Source: Sphaerimonospora thailandensis
GTDB taxonomy: Bacteria > Actinomycetota > Actinomycetes > Streptosporangiales > Streptosporangiaceae
NCBI RefSeq assembly: GCF_016863115.1
Contig: NZ_BOOG01000024.1
Location: forward strand, 45,980 to 109,979
Direction: 5' to 3'
Length of the DNA stretch: 64,000 nucleotides
Shown: positions 1-8,008 of the stretch, one piece after another
Position numbering within the stretch: position 1 is the first letter of the stretch
Layout: each line of letters starts with the position of its first letter
Made by a program: the position numbers and the translations under genes
Notes under the pieces: generated by a model
Databases searched by the model: none
Seen by the model: the letters and a program-made list of their open reading frames with translations, nothing else
Told to the model about the DNA's origin: nothing

Positions 1-1
1 C

Positions 2-301
2 GCGGCCATCGCCGGGGGCATCGGCCTGGCCGCCAGTGGTAACGTCAACCCGGCCCGTACGGCGCCGTCGATGTTCGAGCCCGTGCACGGCAGCGCCCCC
101 GACATCGCGGGCCAGGGCAAGGCCGACCCCACCGCCACCATCCTGTCCATCGCCATGCTCCTCGACCACATCGGGTCCGCCGAGGCCGCGGCCCGGGTCG
201 AGCAGGCCGTCGCCGACGACCTGGTCGAACGGCAGGGAGCCTGGACGGCCAGGGCGACCCGTGAGATCGGCGACGACATCGCGGCACGAGTAGCGGGGTG
301 A
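2..301 (+). CDS. leuB: 3-isopropylmalate dehydrogenase, C-terminal part
   Basis: This is the 3' end of leuB, open at the left window edge. It oxidatively decarboxylates 3-isopropylmalate in leucine synthesis. The visible 99 residues contain the family C-terminal signature: a GNVNP stretch, then [20 protein letters not shown] and an IxSxAMLLDH helix, which form part of the NAD and dimer contacts. It ends in TGA and is followed by a strong intrinsic terminator. ilvE lies next on the same strand, and leuC, leuD and cimA are within 18 kb, so it belongs to a loose branched-chain amino acid cluster. The family identification is secure; only the start lies outside the window. Confidence 0.95.
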   Translation, partial: AAIAGGIGLAASGNVNPARTAPSMFEPVHGSAPDIAGQGKADPTATILSIAMLLDHIGSAEAAARVEQAVADDLVERQGAWTARATREIGDDIAARVAG

Positions 302-323
302 TCCGGGCCGTCACCTGATCAAT

Positions 324-358
324 GCGCATGGCGGCCCGCGGGGCGCCATGCGCTTTTT
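324..358 (+). terminator. Intrinsic terminator after leuB
   Basis: A perfect 10-bp inverted repeat, GCGCATGGCG at 324-333 and CGCCATGCGC at 344-353, is followed by five T. It separates leuB from ilvE. Confidence 0.85.
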
Positions 359-447
359 CATACCTGCCCAATGCCGTAGTTTTCCGTTAGACAGGTCGTC
401 GCCGCACAATGAACCGTGACGACGACGTCGAGAAAAGGATCTTCGCC

Positions 448-1536
448 ATGACTCAGCTCAGCTTCGATGTGCAGCTCAATCCGCGAGCCCGCAGCGCGGG
501 GGAGCGTGAGGAAGTATTGGCGAACCCCGGCTTCGGGCAGTTCTTCACCGACCACATGATCTCCATCGACTGGACCGAGGGGCGCGGCTGGCACGACGCC
601 CGGCTCCAGCCGTACGGCCCGCTGGTCCTCGATCCCGCGACGTCGGTCTTCCATTACGCGCAGGAGCTGTTCGAGGGGCTCAAGGCGTACCGGCAGTCGG
701 GCGGTTCGATCGTCGCCTTCCGGCCGCACGCCAACGCGGCGCGCTTCAACAGGTCCGCGGCCAGAATGGCCATGCCCGAGTTGCCCGAGGACGTGTTCGT
801 CCAGTCGCTGGAGCTGCTCGTGCAGACCGACCGCGAGTGGGTGCCGACCACCGACGGCCACAGCCTCTACCTGCGGCCCTTCATGATCGCGACGCAGGCG
901 GCGCTCGGGGTGAACCACCCGTCGAGGACCTACAAGTACATGGTGATCGCCTCGCCCGCCGCCTCGTACTTCTCCGGCGGCGTCAAGCCCGTCTCGGTCT
1001 GGCTGTCCACCGAGTTCACCCGGGCCGCTCCCGGCGGGACCGGCTTCGCCAAGTGCGGCGGCAACTACGCCGCCGCCTTCGTCGCCCAGCGTCAGGCCGT
1101 CCAGGAGGGCTGCGACCAGGTCGTCTGGCTCGACGCCTTCGAGCATCGCTGGGTCGAGGAGATGGGCGGGATGAACCTCTTCTTCGTCTTCGGCGACCGC
1201 CTGGTCACCCCCACCCTCACCGGCACTCTGCTGCCGGGCATCACCCGCGACTCGATCCTCAGCATCGCCGCCGAGCTCGGCCTCCGGCCGGAGGAGGGCA
1301 AGATCTCGATCGAGGACTGGCAGTCGGCCTGCGAGTCGGGAGAGCTCACCGAGGTCTTCGCGTGCGGCACTGCCGCCGTGGTCACCCCCGTGGGCTCCGT
1401 CAAGGGCGCCGACCGCGGCTGGGCCGTGGGCGACGGCACCCCCGGCCCGGTCACCATGAAGATTCGCGAGGAGCTCGTCGGCATTCAGTACGGCTTCCGC
1501 CCCGACACCCGCGACTGGATCCACAAGATCTGCTGA
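448..1536 (+). CDS. ilvE: Branched-chain amino acid aminotransferase
   Basis: A PLP-dependent class IV aminotransferase that interconverts Leu, Ile and Val with their 2-oxo acids in the cytoplasm. The 362-residue length fits the actinobacterial BCAT. The PLP lysine is expected at K202 in the block AKCGGNYAAAF, and other family blocks are ELFEGLKAYR, LYLRPFMIA and EEMGGMNLFFV. The ATG at 448 is preferred over an in-frame ATG at 409 because an AAAAGG-type ribosome site ends about ten bases before it and the upstream 13 residues do not look like the family. It is a single gene between the leuB terminator and a convergent Uma2 gene. Confidence 0.95.
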   Translation: MTQLSFDVQLNPRARSAGEREEVLANPGFGQFFTDHMISIDWTEGRGWHDARLQPYGPLVLDPATSVFHYAQELFEGLKAYRQSGGSIVAFRPHANAARFNRSAARMAMPELPEDVFVQSLELLVQTDREWVPTTDGHSLYLRPFMIATQAALGVNHPSRTYKYMVIASPAASYFSGGVKPVSVWLSTEFTRAAPGGTGFAKCGGNYAAAFVAQRQAVQEGCDQVVWLDAFEHRWVEEMGGMNLFFVFGDRLVTPTLTGTLLPGITRDSILSIAAELGLRPEEGKISIEDWQSACESGELTEVFACGTAAVVTPVGSVKGADRGWAVGDGTPGPVTMKIREELVGIQYGFRPDTRDWIHKIC

Positions 1537-1555
1537 GTCCCCGAAACCACGGAAC

Positions 1556-1586
1556 AGGCCCGGCCCGGAACCATCCGGCCGGGCCC
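1556..1586. terminator. GC-rich hairpin between ilvE and the Uma2 gene
   Basis: GGCCCGGCCCGG at 1557-1568 pairs with CCGGCCGGGCC at 1575-1585 with one bulge. It lies between convergent genes, so it probably serves both strands. There is no clear T-tract on the plus strand. Confidence 0.6.
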
Positions 1587-1608
1587 TCGTTCAGTCGTCT
1601 CGTACGGC

Positions 1609-2199
1609 TCAGGCCTCGATCAGCTTGCCCGTGTCGATCGTCAGATCCCACGGCTCCGGCAGGGGCAACGGCTTGCCCAAGGTCACTTCGACCTGGTGCT
1701 GATAGCCGTTCTCGCTCGGTTCGGCCATAAGCCGGGCGACGTTCTGGAAGGTGTCGATCACCAAATAGAGCGGAACCCCGGCGATGGCACAGTTCTTCGG
1801 CTTCATCACGTGGTCGTCATCCTGACTGCTGGGAGAGACGACCTCGACGACAAGCAGTGTCTGGTTTCCGTAGACGTTCTCCGGATCCCACATTCGGGGA
1901 CTCCGCGGCACTACAGTGGCATCCGGCCGATATCGGTCGAGCTGCGCGCCCAGGAAGATCTTGATGTCATTGCAGATAACCCACTTCTTGCTGTCCACGA
2001 ACGACATGAGCTGAAGTAGCAGGCGGAAGACGACGTTGTTGTGATCGAGTGTGGGCACCTCTCTGATCACGACCCTGCCGCGGAGGATTTCGACTTTCTG
2101 CTCCGCGCTGCTGAAGCAGATCTTCCTGTAGAGGCTTTGGAGATCTGCGCGTGCGGTCTCTTCAGGTGTCGTAGCGGGTGGATCCAGGACCTTGGCCAT
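1609..2199 (-). CDS. Uma2 family (DUF820) putative restriction-endonuclease-like protein
   Basis: A 196-residue protein of the Uma2/DUF820 family, which has a PD-(D/E)XK nuclease fold but mostly unknown function and is strongly amplified in actinomycetes. The visible core is RYRPDATVV, then NQTLLVVEVVSPSSQDDDH and a downstream KPKNCAIAGVPLYLVID, matching the family D...E(V)x(S/K)...K pattern. The ATG at 2199 is chosen because GGGAGGGG lies just upstream, although the frame is open to 2247. It is monocistronic and convergent with ilvE. No partner gene indicates a role. Confidence 0.85.
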   Translation of the reverse strand: MAKVLDPPATTPEETARADLQSLYRKICFSSAEQKVEILRGRVVIREVPTLDHNNVVFRLLLQLMSFVDSKKWVICNDIKIFLGAQLDRYRPDATVVPRSPRMWDPENVYGNQTLLVVEVVSPSSQDDDHVMKPKNCAIAGVPLYLVIDTFQNVARLMAEPSENGYQHQVEVTLGKPLPLPEPWDLTIDTGKLIEA

Positions 2200-2294
2200 G
2201 AGAGCATCATCCCCTCCCGGCGGGAAAACGCAACGTGATTGACTCAAGACATAAAGTAGTCACAAAGCGTGGCGCTCGCCGGGGTTGTCGAAAA

Positions 2295-2948
2295 TCAGTT
2301 CTTGCGGATGAGGGTGAGTCCGTCGGCGAAGGGGAGCAGGATGCTGGTCACCCGCGGATCGGCGCTGACCAGGTCGTTGAACGCCCGCATCCCGGGCACG
2401 TTGCCCCCGGCGGCCGGGTCGACGATCTCGCCCTCCTGCAGCGTGTTGTCCACGGCGATCAGCCCGCCCGGCCTGAGCCGTACGAGAAGCTCCTCGTAGT
2501 AGACCGGGTAGCCGGCCTTGTCGGCGTCGATGAAGGCGAAGTCGATCCACTCCTCGCGGGGCATGGCCCGGAGCGTCTCGGCGGCCGGTCCGAGGCGAAG
2601 CTCGATCCTGTCCGAGACGCCCGCCTTGTCCCAGTACCGCTGGGCAACGGACGTCCATTCCTCGCTGACGTCACAGGCGATGAGGCGGCCGTCCGCCGGC
2701 ATGCCCCTGGCGATGCAGATCGATGAGTAGCCGGTGAAGGTGCCGACCTCGACGGCCCGGCGGGCCCCGACGAGGCCCACGAGCATGGTGAGCAGCGTGC
2801 CCTGTTCGGGGGAGATCTGCATGGTGTCGTCGTCGCCGACGAGCCGGTGCGTCTCCTCCGTGAGGGCGCGGAGCAGATCGTCGGGCGGGGTGGTGTGCGC
2901 GATGGTGTACTCGGCCACTGCGGTATCGATGAACTCGGCAACCTTCAT
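2295..2948 (-). CDS. SAM-dependent O-methyltransferase (CCoAOMT/family 3 type)
   Basis: A 217-residue class I methyltransferase related to caffeoyl-CoA O-methyltransferases. The SAM-binding motif I is VEVGTFTGYSSICIARGMP, followed by the acidic loop at the end of beta-2 (LIACDVSEEW), and DFAFIDADKAGYPVYYEELL carries the metal/active-site DADK typical of family 3. The substrate cannot be read from the sequence. The frame also contains an ATG 18 bases upstream (2966); neither has a strong ribosome site, so the start is uncertain. The gene is divergent from cimA, and its 5' end shares the promoter region with the cimA leader. Confidence 0.9.
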   Translation of the reverse strand: MKVAEFIDTAVAEYTIAHTTPPDDLLRALTEETHRLVGDDDTMQISPEQGTLLTMLVGLVGARRAVEVGTFTGYSSICIARGMPADGRLIACDVSEEWTSVAQRYWDKAGVSDRIELRLGPAAETLRAMPREEWIDFAFIDADKAGYPVYYEELLVRLRPGGLIAVDNTLQEGEIVDPAAGGNVPGMRAFNDLVSADPRVTSILLPFADGLTLIRKN

Positions 2949-3029
2949 GCGAACCACACTAACCATGGCGGTTCGCGAGCGGGCGAAGCGTGGTCGGAGC
3001 ACTCGTCCGCGTCTCGTACTCTGAGATCG

Positions 3030-3116
3030 ATGTGCCAGAGGCTGGGAGCATGTGGCAGACTCCTAGGCACCATGTTCTACGGTCTGCTCATTATCGGCAG
3101 GCGCGCCGGCCACTAA
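3030..3116 (+). CDS. Putative branched-chain leader peptide of cimA
   Basis: A 28-codon frame ends 102 bases before the cimA start. Its C-terminal part reads MFYGLLIIGRRAGH, with consecutive Leu-Leu-Ile-Ile codons at 3084-3095, and more Leu codons occur earlier. Two in-frame ATGs are possible, at 3030 and at 3072. A TACTCT -10-like hexamer at 3017-3022 would place the transcription start at the 3030 ATG, giving a leaderless transcript. Together with the two hairpins that follow, this has the form of a ribosome-mediated attenuator sensing leucine and isoleucine. Translation is inferred, not shown. Confidence 0.65.
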   Translation: MCQRLGACGRLLGTMFYGLLIIGRRAGH

Positions 3117-3165
3117 AGGGACAACGCCGGCGCGCAGACCTCTCACGTCCGTGAGGGGTCTTTTT
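3101..3165 (+). promoter_or_regulatory. cimA attenuator: leader hairpin plus intrinsic terminator
   Basis: GCGCGCCGGC at 3101-3110 is perfectly repeated inverted at 3126-3135 and overlaps the last codons of the leader peptide. Directly adjoining is an 11-bp hairpin (3136-3146 with 3151-3161, one G-U pair, loop GTCC) followed by a run of T. The second hairpin would stop transcription before cimA. I could not identify a convincing antiterminator pairing by eye. Confidence 0.7.
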
Positions 3166-3218
3166 GTTTGGGGCCGATGGGCGCGCGGCGACGACGGACC
3201 CGCGAAGGAGACGAAGAG

Positions 3219-4820
3219 ATGACCGACGACGGCTTCCACGTGTACGACACGACGCTCCGTGACGGAGCCCAGCAGGAGGGGCTGAACCTGTCAGTCGCCG
3301 ACAAGCTGGCGATCGCTCGTCACCTGGACGGTCTGGGCGTCGGCTTCATCGAAGGTGGCTGGCCGGGCGCCAACCCCAAGGACACCGAGTTCTTCAGGCG
3401 GGCTCAGACCGAGCTCGACCTGAGGCACGCGCAGCTCGCCGCGTTCGGCGCGACCCGCCGGGCCGGTGTGAAGGCCGCCGACGATCCGCTGGTGGCCGCC
3501 CTGCGCGAATCCGGAGCGCCGGTCGTGACGCTTGTCGCCAAGAGCCATGACCGGCACGTGGAGCTGGCCCTCCGCACGACACTGGAGGAGAACCTCGCGA
3601 TGATCCGCGACACGGTCTCCCACCTTCGTGCGGAGGGCCGGCGCGTCTTCCTGGACGCCGAACATTTCTTCGACGGGTACCGCTCCAACCGCGCCTACGC
3701 GCTCGAGGTGCTGCGCACCGCGGCCGAGGCCGGCGCCGACGTGGTGGCGCTGTGCGACACCAACGGCGGCATGCTCCCCGACGAGCTCGCCGAGGTCGTC
3801 CACGAGGCGACCGCCACGGGGGCGCGGATCGGCATCCACTGCCACGACGACACCGGCTGCGCGGTGGCCAACACCCTGGCCGCGGTGCGGGCCGGCGCCA
3901 CCCACGTGCAGGGATGCGCCAACGGGTACGGCGAACGCTCGGGCAACGCCAACCTCTTCACGGTGGTGGCCAACCTCCAGCTCAAGCGGGGGTTCGAGCT
4001 CGTGCCGCCGCAGGCGCTGGCCGACATGACGCGCATCGCCCATGCGATCACCGAGGTCACCAACGTCACGCCCAACTCCCACCAGCCCTATGTGGGCGCC
4101 TCGGCCTTCGCCCACAAGGCCGGGCTGCACGCCTCGGCTATCAAGGTGGACCCCAACCTCTACCAGCACATCGATCCCGCCATGGTCGGCAACGACATGC
4201 GCATGCTGGTCTCCGACATGGCCGGCCGCGCCTCGGTGGAGCTCAAGGGCCGCGAGCTGGGCTACCAGCTGACCGGGGAGCAGTCCCGCGAGCTGGTCGA
4301 GCGGGTCAAGGACCTGGAGTCGCGCGGGCACACCTTCGAGGCCGCCGACGCCTCCTTCGAGCTGCTGCTCCGCGACACCGTCGCCGGCGAGCGCAAGCGG
4401 TACTTCACCGTCGAGTCCTGGCGCGTCATCGTCGAACGCCGCCCCGTCGTCGACCCCCTCACCGGCGCGGCGACCTTCGAGGTCGTGAGCGAGGCCACGG
4501 TGAAACTCCAGGCCAAGGGCGAGCGGATCGTCGCGACCGGCGAGGGCAACGGCCCGGTCAACGCCCTGGACAAGGCGGTACGGCTGGCCCTGGAGAAGCT
4601 CTACCCCGAGCTCGCCGCCGTCCAGCTCATCGACTTCAAGGTCCGCATCCTGGAAGGGACGCACGGCACCGGCGCGATCACCCGGGTTCTGATCACGTCC
4701 AGCGACTCGACCGGCGACTGGGCCACCGTCGGCGTCGACGAGAACATCATCGAGGCGTCCTGGCAGGCTCTGGAGCAGGCCGTGACGTACGGACTCCTCC
4801 GTGCGGGACACCACGCCTGA
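3219..4820 (+). CDS. cimA: (R)-citramalate synthase
   Basis: It condenses pyruvate with acetyl-CoA to citramalate, the threonine-independent entry to isoleucine. The 533-residue protein has the HMGL-like/IPMS catalytic barrel first (DTTLRDGAQQEG near residue 9, metal ligands H207 and H209 in IGIHCHDDTG) and then a LeuA-type allosteric dimerisation domain at roughly residues 395-530 (ending VDENIIEASWQALEQAV). The length and the AQQEG and SVADKLAIA blocks match the CimA subgroup rather than LeuA. The ATG at 3219 follows AAGGAG at 3205-3210. The LLII leader upstream supports a role in branched-chain synthesis. 2-isopropylmalate synthase is the alternative and less likely. Confidence 0.9.
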   Translation: MTDDGFHVYDTTLRDGAQQEGLNLSVADKLAIARHLDGLGVGFIEGGWPGANPKDTEFFRRAQTELDLRHAQLAAFGATRRAGVKAADDPLVAALRESGAPVVTLVAKSHDRHVELALRTTLEENLAMIRDTVSHLRAEGRRVFLDAEHFFDGYRSNRAYALEVLRTAAEAGADVVALCDTNGGMLPDELAEVVHEATATGARIGIHCHDDTGCAVANTLAAVRAGATHVQGCANGYGERSGNANLFTVVANLQLKRGFELVPPQALADMTRIAHAITEVTNVTPNSHQPYVGASAFAHKAGLHASAIKVDPNLYQHIDPAMVGNDMRMLVSDMAGRASVELKGRELGYQLTGEQSRELVERVKDLESRGHTFEAADASFELLLRDTVAGERKRYFTVESWRVIVERRPVVDPLTGAATFEVVSEATVKLQAKGERIVATGEGNGPVNALDKAVRLALEKLYPELAAVQLIDFKVRILEGTHGTGAITRVLITSSDSTGDWATVGVDENIIEASWQALEQAVTYGLLRAGHHA

Positions 4821-4846
4821 CAGCGACGATGTAGCTGAGCGCGGTT

Positions 4847-4882
4847 TCCCGGGCCGGCCTGTCCGGACAGGCCGGCCCGGGA
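4847..4882. terminator. 36-bp perfect palindrome between cimA and the heparinase gene
   Basis: TCCCGGGCCGGCCTGTCC at 4847-4864 is followed immediately by its exact reverse complement to 4882, an 18-bp arm with no spacer. It lies between convergent genes and probably terminates both, although there is no T-tract. Confidence 0.7.
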
Positions 4883-4922
4883 GATGGGCATCAGGCCCGT
4901 GGTCGATCAGGCCCGTTGATTG

Positions 4923-6632
4923 TCAGGACAGGGTGCCCGAGGCGCCTACCCGCAGGGTCACCGAGCCGCCGGAGGTCTGGACGGCCACGGTGCGTCCCGA
5001 GCAGGTGACGTTCGGCTTGTCCGTGCCGGGCACGATGACCGTCAGCAGCGCCCCGGACGCGGGGGATACCACCGCCGGGGCGGGCACCTTCTTCATGTAG
5101 GAGGGCGAGATCCACCCCTGGTAGGGACTGGTCTGCCCGCTGACCACCCGTTGCCCCCCGATCGGCCGGCATGACGGAATGGCGAGCTGGACGAGAGTGG
5201 CGCGCCAGTCGCCGTCCGCCACCACGATCCGTCCCCGCTCCGCGGAGACGACCTTCAACGCCGGGTCGAAGTGCCACAGGTTCCGCAGCTTCCCGTCCCC
5301 GGTGTCGAGGACGGCCATCAGGTCATCGTGATGATTGACCAGCACCGATCGGGTGCGGCGCACGCCGTACGCCAGGTCGGTCAGTGTGAACGACTGCCGG
5401 TCCTTGCCGATGGAACGGCGGGTGAGGGGCGACGCGGTGTGGCCGCGGAACTTCCTGCCGACCATCACCGGCACGTTGTGGGCCTCGGGCGTCAATGTCC
5501 AGCGGCGGTACGGAGTGCCCTCGTAGGAGTGGAAGCCCGCCTCGGTGAGGATGGAGCGGCCCTGGGCGTAGTAGGTCACGCCCAGGTGGTCCTCGTGCCC
5601 GTGGAACTTCTGGCCCGGGCCGAAGCGGATCGAATAGTACGCCGACTGCGGGTCGTCCCAGGCGGTGCGGCCGAAGACGTACCCCGCCTTGAAGACCTCG
5701 ACGGTCTTCTTGCCGTGGTCGAAGCCGGTCGGCTGGACGTCGGCGCCGCCGTCCCCGATGGGCACCAGGTAGCCGTTCGGCATGGTGGCCGCGGCGATGT
5801 GCCCCGTCAGGTTCTTCCAGCGCCGCGTCAGCGTGCTCGGCGCCTTCAGCCCGCAGTAGTCGATCGTGTCCATCGCGACCCTGAGCCGCTCATGGACGTA
5901 GATCGCGTAGCGGGGGGCCTGCTCCATGAGGGCGCCCTCGGAGTCGATGTCGAGCTTCGCCGACCTGACCATGCGGCGCAGGGCCAGATCCTTCCAGCCC
6001 TTGTTGCCGTAGCGGCAGCCGATCCGCAGCAGACCGATGTCCTGGTCGAAGCCGTGGTTGTGACCGGCCTCGTACTTGCTCGGATCGGCCAGCAACTTCG
6101 CGTGCTGAGCGAGGCTGCGGGTGAGCCAGGAGCCCTTGACATGCCGGCTCAGGCAGACCAGGGCCGGGGCGCGGAGTGCGACGGGGTGCTCCGCCCAGGC
6201 GTACTTGGCGGTGCCGCGGCCGCCGTAGGGGTTGTCCGCCACCCAGTCCTCGGCGATCTCGACCGCCCGCTTGAGGTATTCCCCGTTGCCGGTCGTCTCG
6301 TAGTCGGCGACCAGCCGGCCCATCCAGCGCAGCGACTGGAAGACCATCTGCCAGGACCGGTTCCGGTACGGATCCATCCGCCAGTTGACGTCCTTGCCCA
6401 CGCTGACGGCCGGGAAGTCGAGAAACGACAGCTTGCCGTCCATGATCTCCGAAGAGGTGGGGGTGGCGGGCAGCCAGTCCCCCTGACATTCGGCCGTCTG
6501 TTTCACGCCCGCCACCGACGCGGCGGCCGCCGGCGGACCGCCCGGAAGGACAAGGGGCGACACGGTGCCCAGAAGGACCAGGGCGGACAGAGCCGGGCCG
6601 TGCTTCCTGAGGACTTGAGTGCGGCCGCGCAC
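4923..6632 (-). CDS. Secreted heparinase II/III family polysaccharide lyase
   Basis: A 569-residue exported protein. It starts with a GTG behind AAGGAA. The signal peptide comprises Arg/Lys residues followed by the hydrophobic ALSALVLLGTVSPLVL and an AAAASVAG cleavage region. Residues about 60-300 form an alpha/alpha toroid with the family motif GHNHGFDQDIGLL; the C-terminal half is the beta-sandwich heparinase II/III-like domain (KFHGHEDHLGVTYYAQGRSILTEAG). Members cleave uronate-containing glycans by beta-elimination. The actual substrate is unknown. No neighbouring sugar genes are present, so it acts as an isolated secreted enzyme. Confidence 0.85.
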   Translation of the reverse strand: MRGRTQVLRKHGPALSALVLLGTVSPLVLPGGPPAAAASVAGVKQTAECQGDWLPATPTSSEIMDGKLSFLDFPAVSVGKDVNWRMDPYRNRSWQMVFQSLRWMGRLVADYETTGNGEYLKRAVEIAEDWVADNPYGGRGTAKYAWAEHPVALRAPALVCLSRHVKGSWLTRSLAQHAKLLADPSKYEAGHNHGFDQDIGLLRIGCRYGNKGWKDLALRRMVRSAKLDIDSEGALMEQAPRYAIYVHERLRVAMDTIDYCGLKAPSTLTRRWKNLTGHIAAATMPNGYLVPIGDGGADVQPTGFDHGKKTVEVFKAGYVFGRTAWDDPQSAYYSIRFGPGQKFHGHEDHLGVTYYAQGRSILTEAGFHSYEGTPYRRWTLTPEAHNVPVMVGRKFRGHTASPLTRRSIGKDRQSFTLTDLAYGVRRTRSVLVNHHDDLMAVLDTGDGKLRNLWHFDPALKVVSAERGRIVVADGDWRATLVQLAIPSCRPIGGQRVVSGQTSPYQGWISPSYMKKVPAPAVVSPASGALLTVIVPGTDKPNVTCSGRTVAVQTSGGSVTLRVGASGTLS

Positions 6633-6758
6633 GCCAGATTCCTTCCGGCCAGATTCAAGACGGGAAGCGCCATGCTGTCCGAATCACATCAATGCGGTCA
6701 AGCCACTTTGATCACATCGTTAACATCCCTGAGTCTCGGTCTGCCGGAATTGGCAAGA

Positions 6759-7112
6759 TCACGGGGTGGGGGTGGCGGTCTCGATGACCTCGAACGACCA
6801 CAGTTCGGAGGCCGTAGCCGCCGGGCCCTGGTCGTGCCCGTGGCCCTGCCCGTGGCCGTGTCCGTGGCCCTGAGCCTGGGCGTGGCCGGCCTGGAAGGCC
6901 TGGCTCTGCTGCCAGCGCTGGAAGTCCTCCTCGCTCCGCCAGCGGGTGTAGACGAGGTAGCGGTCGGTTCCCTCGACAGGCCGCAGCAACTCGAACCACT
7001 CGAACCCGTCGGACGACTCGACCATCCCCGCCCGGCCGGCGAACCGCCTCTCCAACTCCTGCCGCATCTCCTGGGGCACCGTCAGCACGTTGATCTTCAC
7101 GACAGAAGGCAC
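6759..7112 (-). CDS. MhuD-like heme-degrading monooxygenase with a His-Gly tract (ABM domain)
   Basis: A 117-residue antibiotic-biosynthesis-monooxygenase (ABM) fold protein. It resembles mycobacterial MhuD along its length: VVKINVLTVP with the catalytic Asn (N8), RFAGRAGMVE, FELLRPV, YLVYTRW, SEEDFQRW with the expected Trp, then a C-terminal LWSFEVIE strand. Such enzymes open the heme ring and release iron. The start is a GTG with GGGAG five bases upstream. Where MhuD has its heme-ligand His loop, this protein has AGHAQAQ followed by repeated GH and GQ pairs, about seven histidines. The function is inferred from homology; no heme uptake genes are adjacent. Confidence 0.8.
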   Translation of the reverse strand: MPSVVKINVLTVPQEMRQELERRFAGRAGMVESSDGFEWFELLRPVEGTDRYLVYTRWRSEEDFQRWQQSQAFQAGHAQAQGHGHGHGQGHGHDQGPAATASELWSFEVIETATPTP

Positions 7113-7237
7113 GAGCACTCCCGTACGACTCGGTTCTCGGTGGCCGGTTACGGGCCATTCGGCACCACCATACGGAGGGGCACGCGGCCCGCTCGCCTCC
7201 GACACGGATCACCGGCCGGGCGTACTAGGCTCGTGAC

Positions 7238-8008
7238 GTGCGTATCGCGAGGTTTTCCAAGGGCGACGGAGTCGCGTTCGGAGTGGTGGAAGAGGGCGAG
7301 CAGGTGATCGCCCACGTCGCGGGCCATCCCTTCGGCGGGGTCGAGTTCACCGGCGAGCGCTACCCGCTGGCGGAGGTCCGACTGGTCGCACCGATGCTGC
7401 CCAGCAAAATCATCGCGATCGGCAAGAACTACGCCGACCACGCCAGGGAGATGGGCGGCGAGCCGCCGGCCGAGCCGGTCGTCTTCCTCAAGCCCAGCAC
7501 CTCGGTGGTCGGGCCGGGGGAGCCCGTCGCCTATCCGGAGAAGCTGTCGCAGCGGGTCGACTACGAAGGCGAACTGGCCGTCGTGATCGGCCGGCTGTGC
7601 CGTGACGTGCCGGCTGAGCGGGCCCATGATGTGATCTTCGGGTATACCTGCGCCAACGACGTGACCGCACGGGACCTGCAGTCCAGGGACGGCCAGTGGT
7701 CGAGGGCCAAGGGGTTCGACACGTTCTGCCCGTTGGGCCCGTGGATCGAGACCTCGCTCGACCCGGCCGACGTCGCGCTCACGACCACGCTCAACGGCGA
7801 GTTGCGGCAGAGCGCCCGCACCTCCCAGCTCCTGCATGACGTCCCCGCGCTCATCGCGTACGTGAGCGCGGTCATGACCCTGCTGCCGGGTGACGTCGTC
7901 CTGACCGGCACGCCGGCCGGAGTCGGCCCGATGTCCGTGGGCGACGAGGTGAGCGTCGGCATTGAAGGAATCGGAACTCTCACTAACCGGGTGATCTCAC
8001 GTGATTAG
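7238..8008 (+). CDS. Fumarylacetoacetate hydrolase family protein
   Basis: A 256-residue FAH-superfamily enzyme. The metal site can be seen as E-x-E and D in [12 protein letters not shown] and [11 protein letters not shown], followed by [12 protein letters not shown] and the C-terminal [17 protein letters not shown]. Members cleave carbon-carbon bonds of beta-diketo acids or decarboxylate oxaloacetate; the substrate is not evident here. It starts at GTG 7238 and its end overlaps the gltX start by 8 bases, so the two are translationally coupled. The pairing with gltX is common in actinomycetes. Confidence 0.9.
   Translation: MRIARFSKGDGVAFGVVEEGEQVIAHVAGHPFGGVEFTGERYPLAEVRLVAPMLPSKIIAIGKNYADHAREMGGEPPAEPVVFLKPSTSVVGPGEPVAYPEKLSQRVDYEGELAVVIGRLCRDVPAERAHDVIFGYTCANDVTARDLQSRDGQWSRAKGFDTFCPLGPWIETSLDPADVALTTTLNGELRQSARTSQLLHDVPALIAYVSAVMTLLPGDVVLTGTPAGVGPMSVGDEVSVGIEGIGTLTNRVISRD

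Noticed and set aside
7113..7205. Upstream extension of the heme oxygenase gene to the ATG at 7205
   Set aside because: The extra 31 residues lack homology, while GTG 7112 has a ribosome site and yields the family N terminus.
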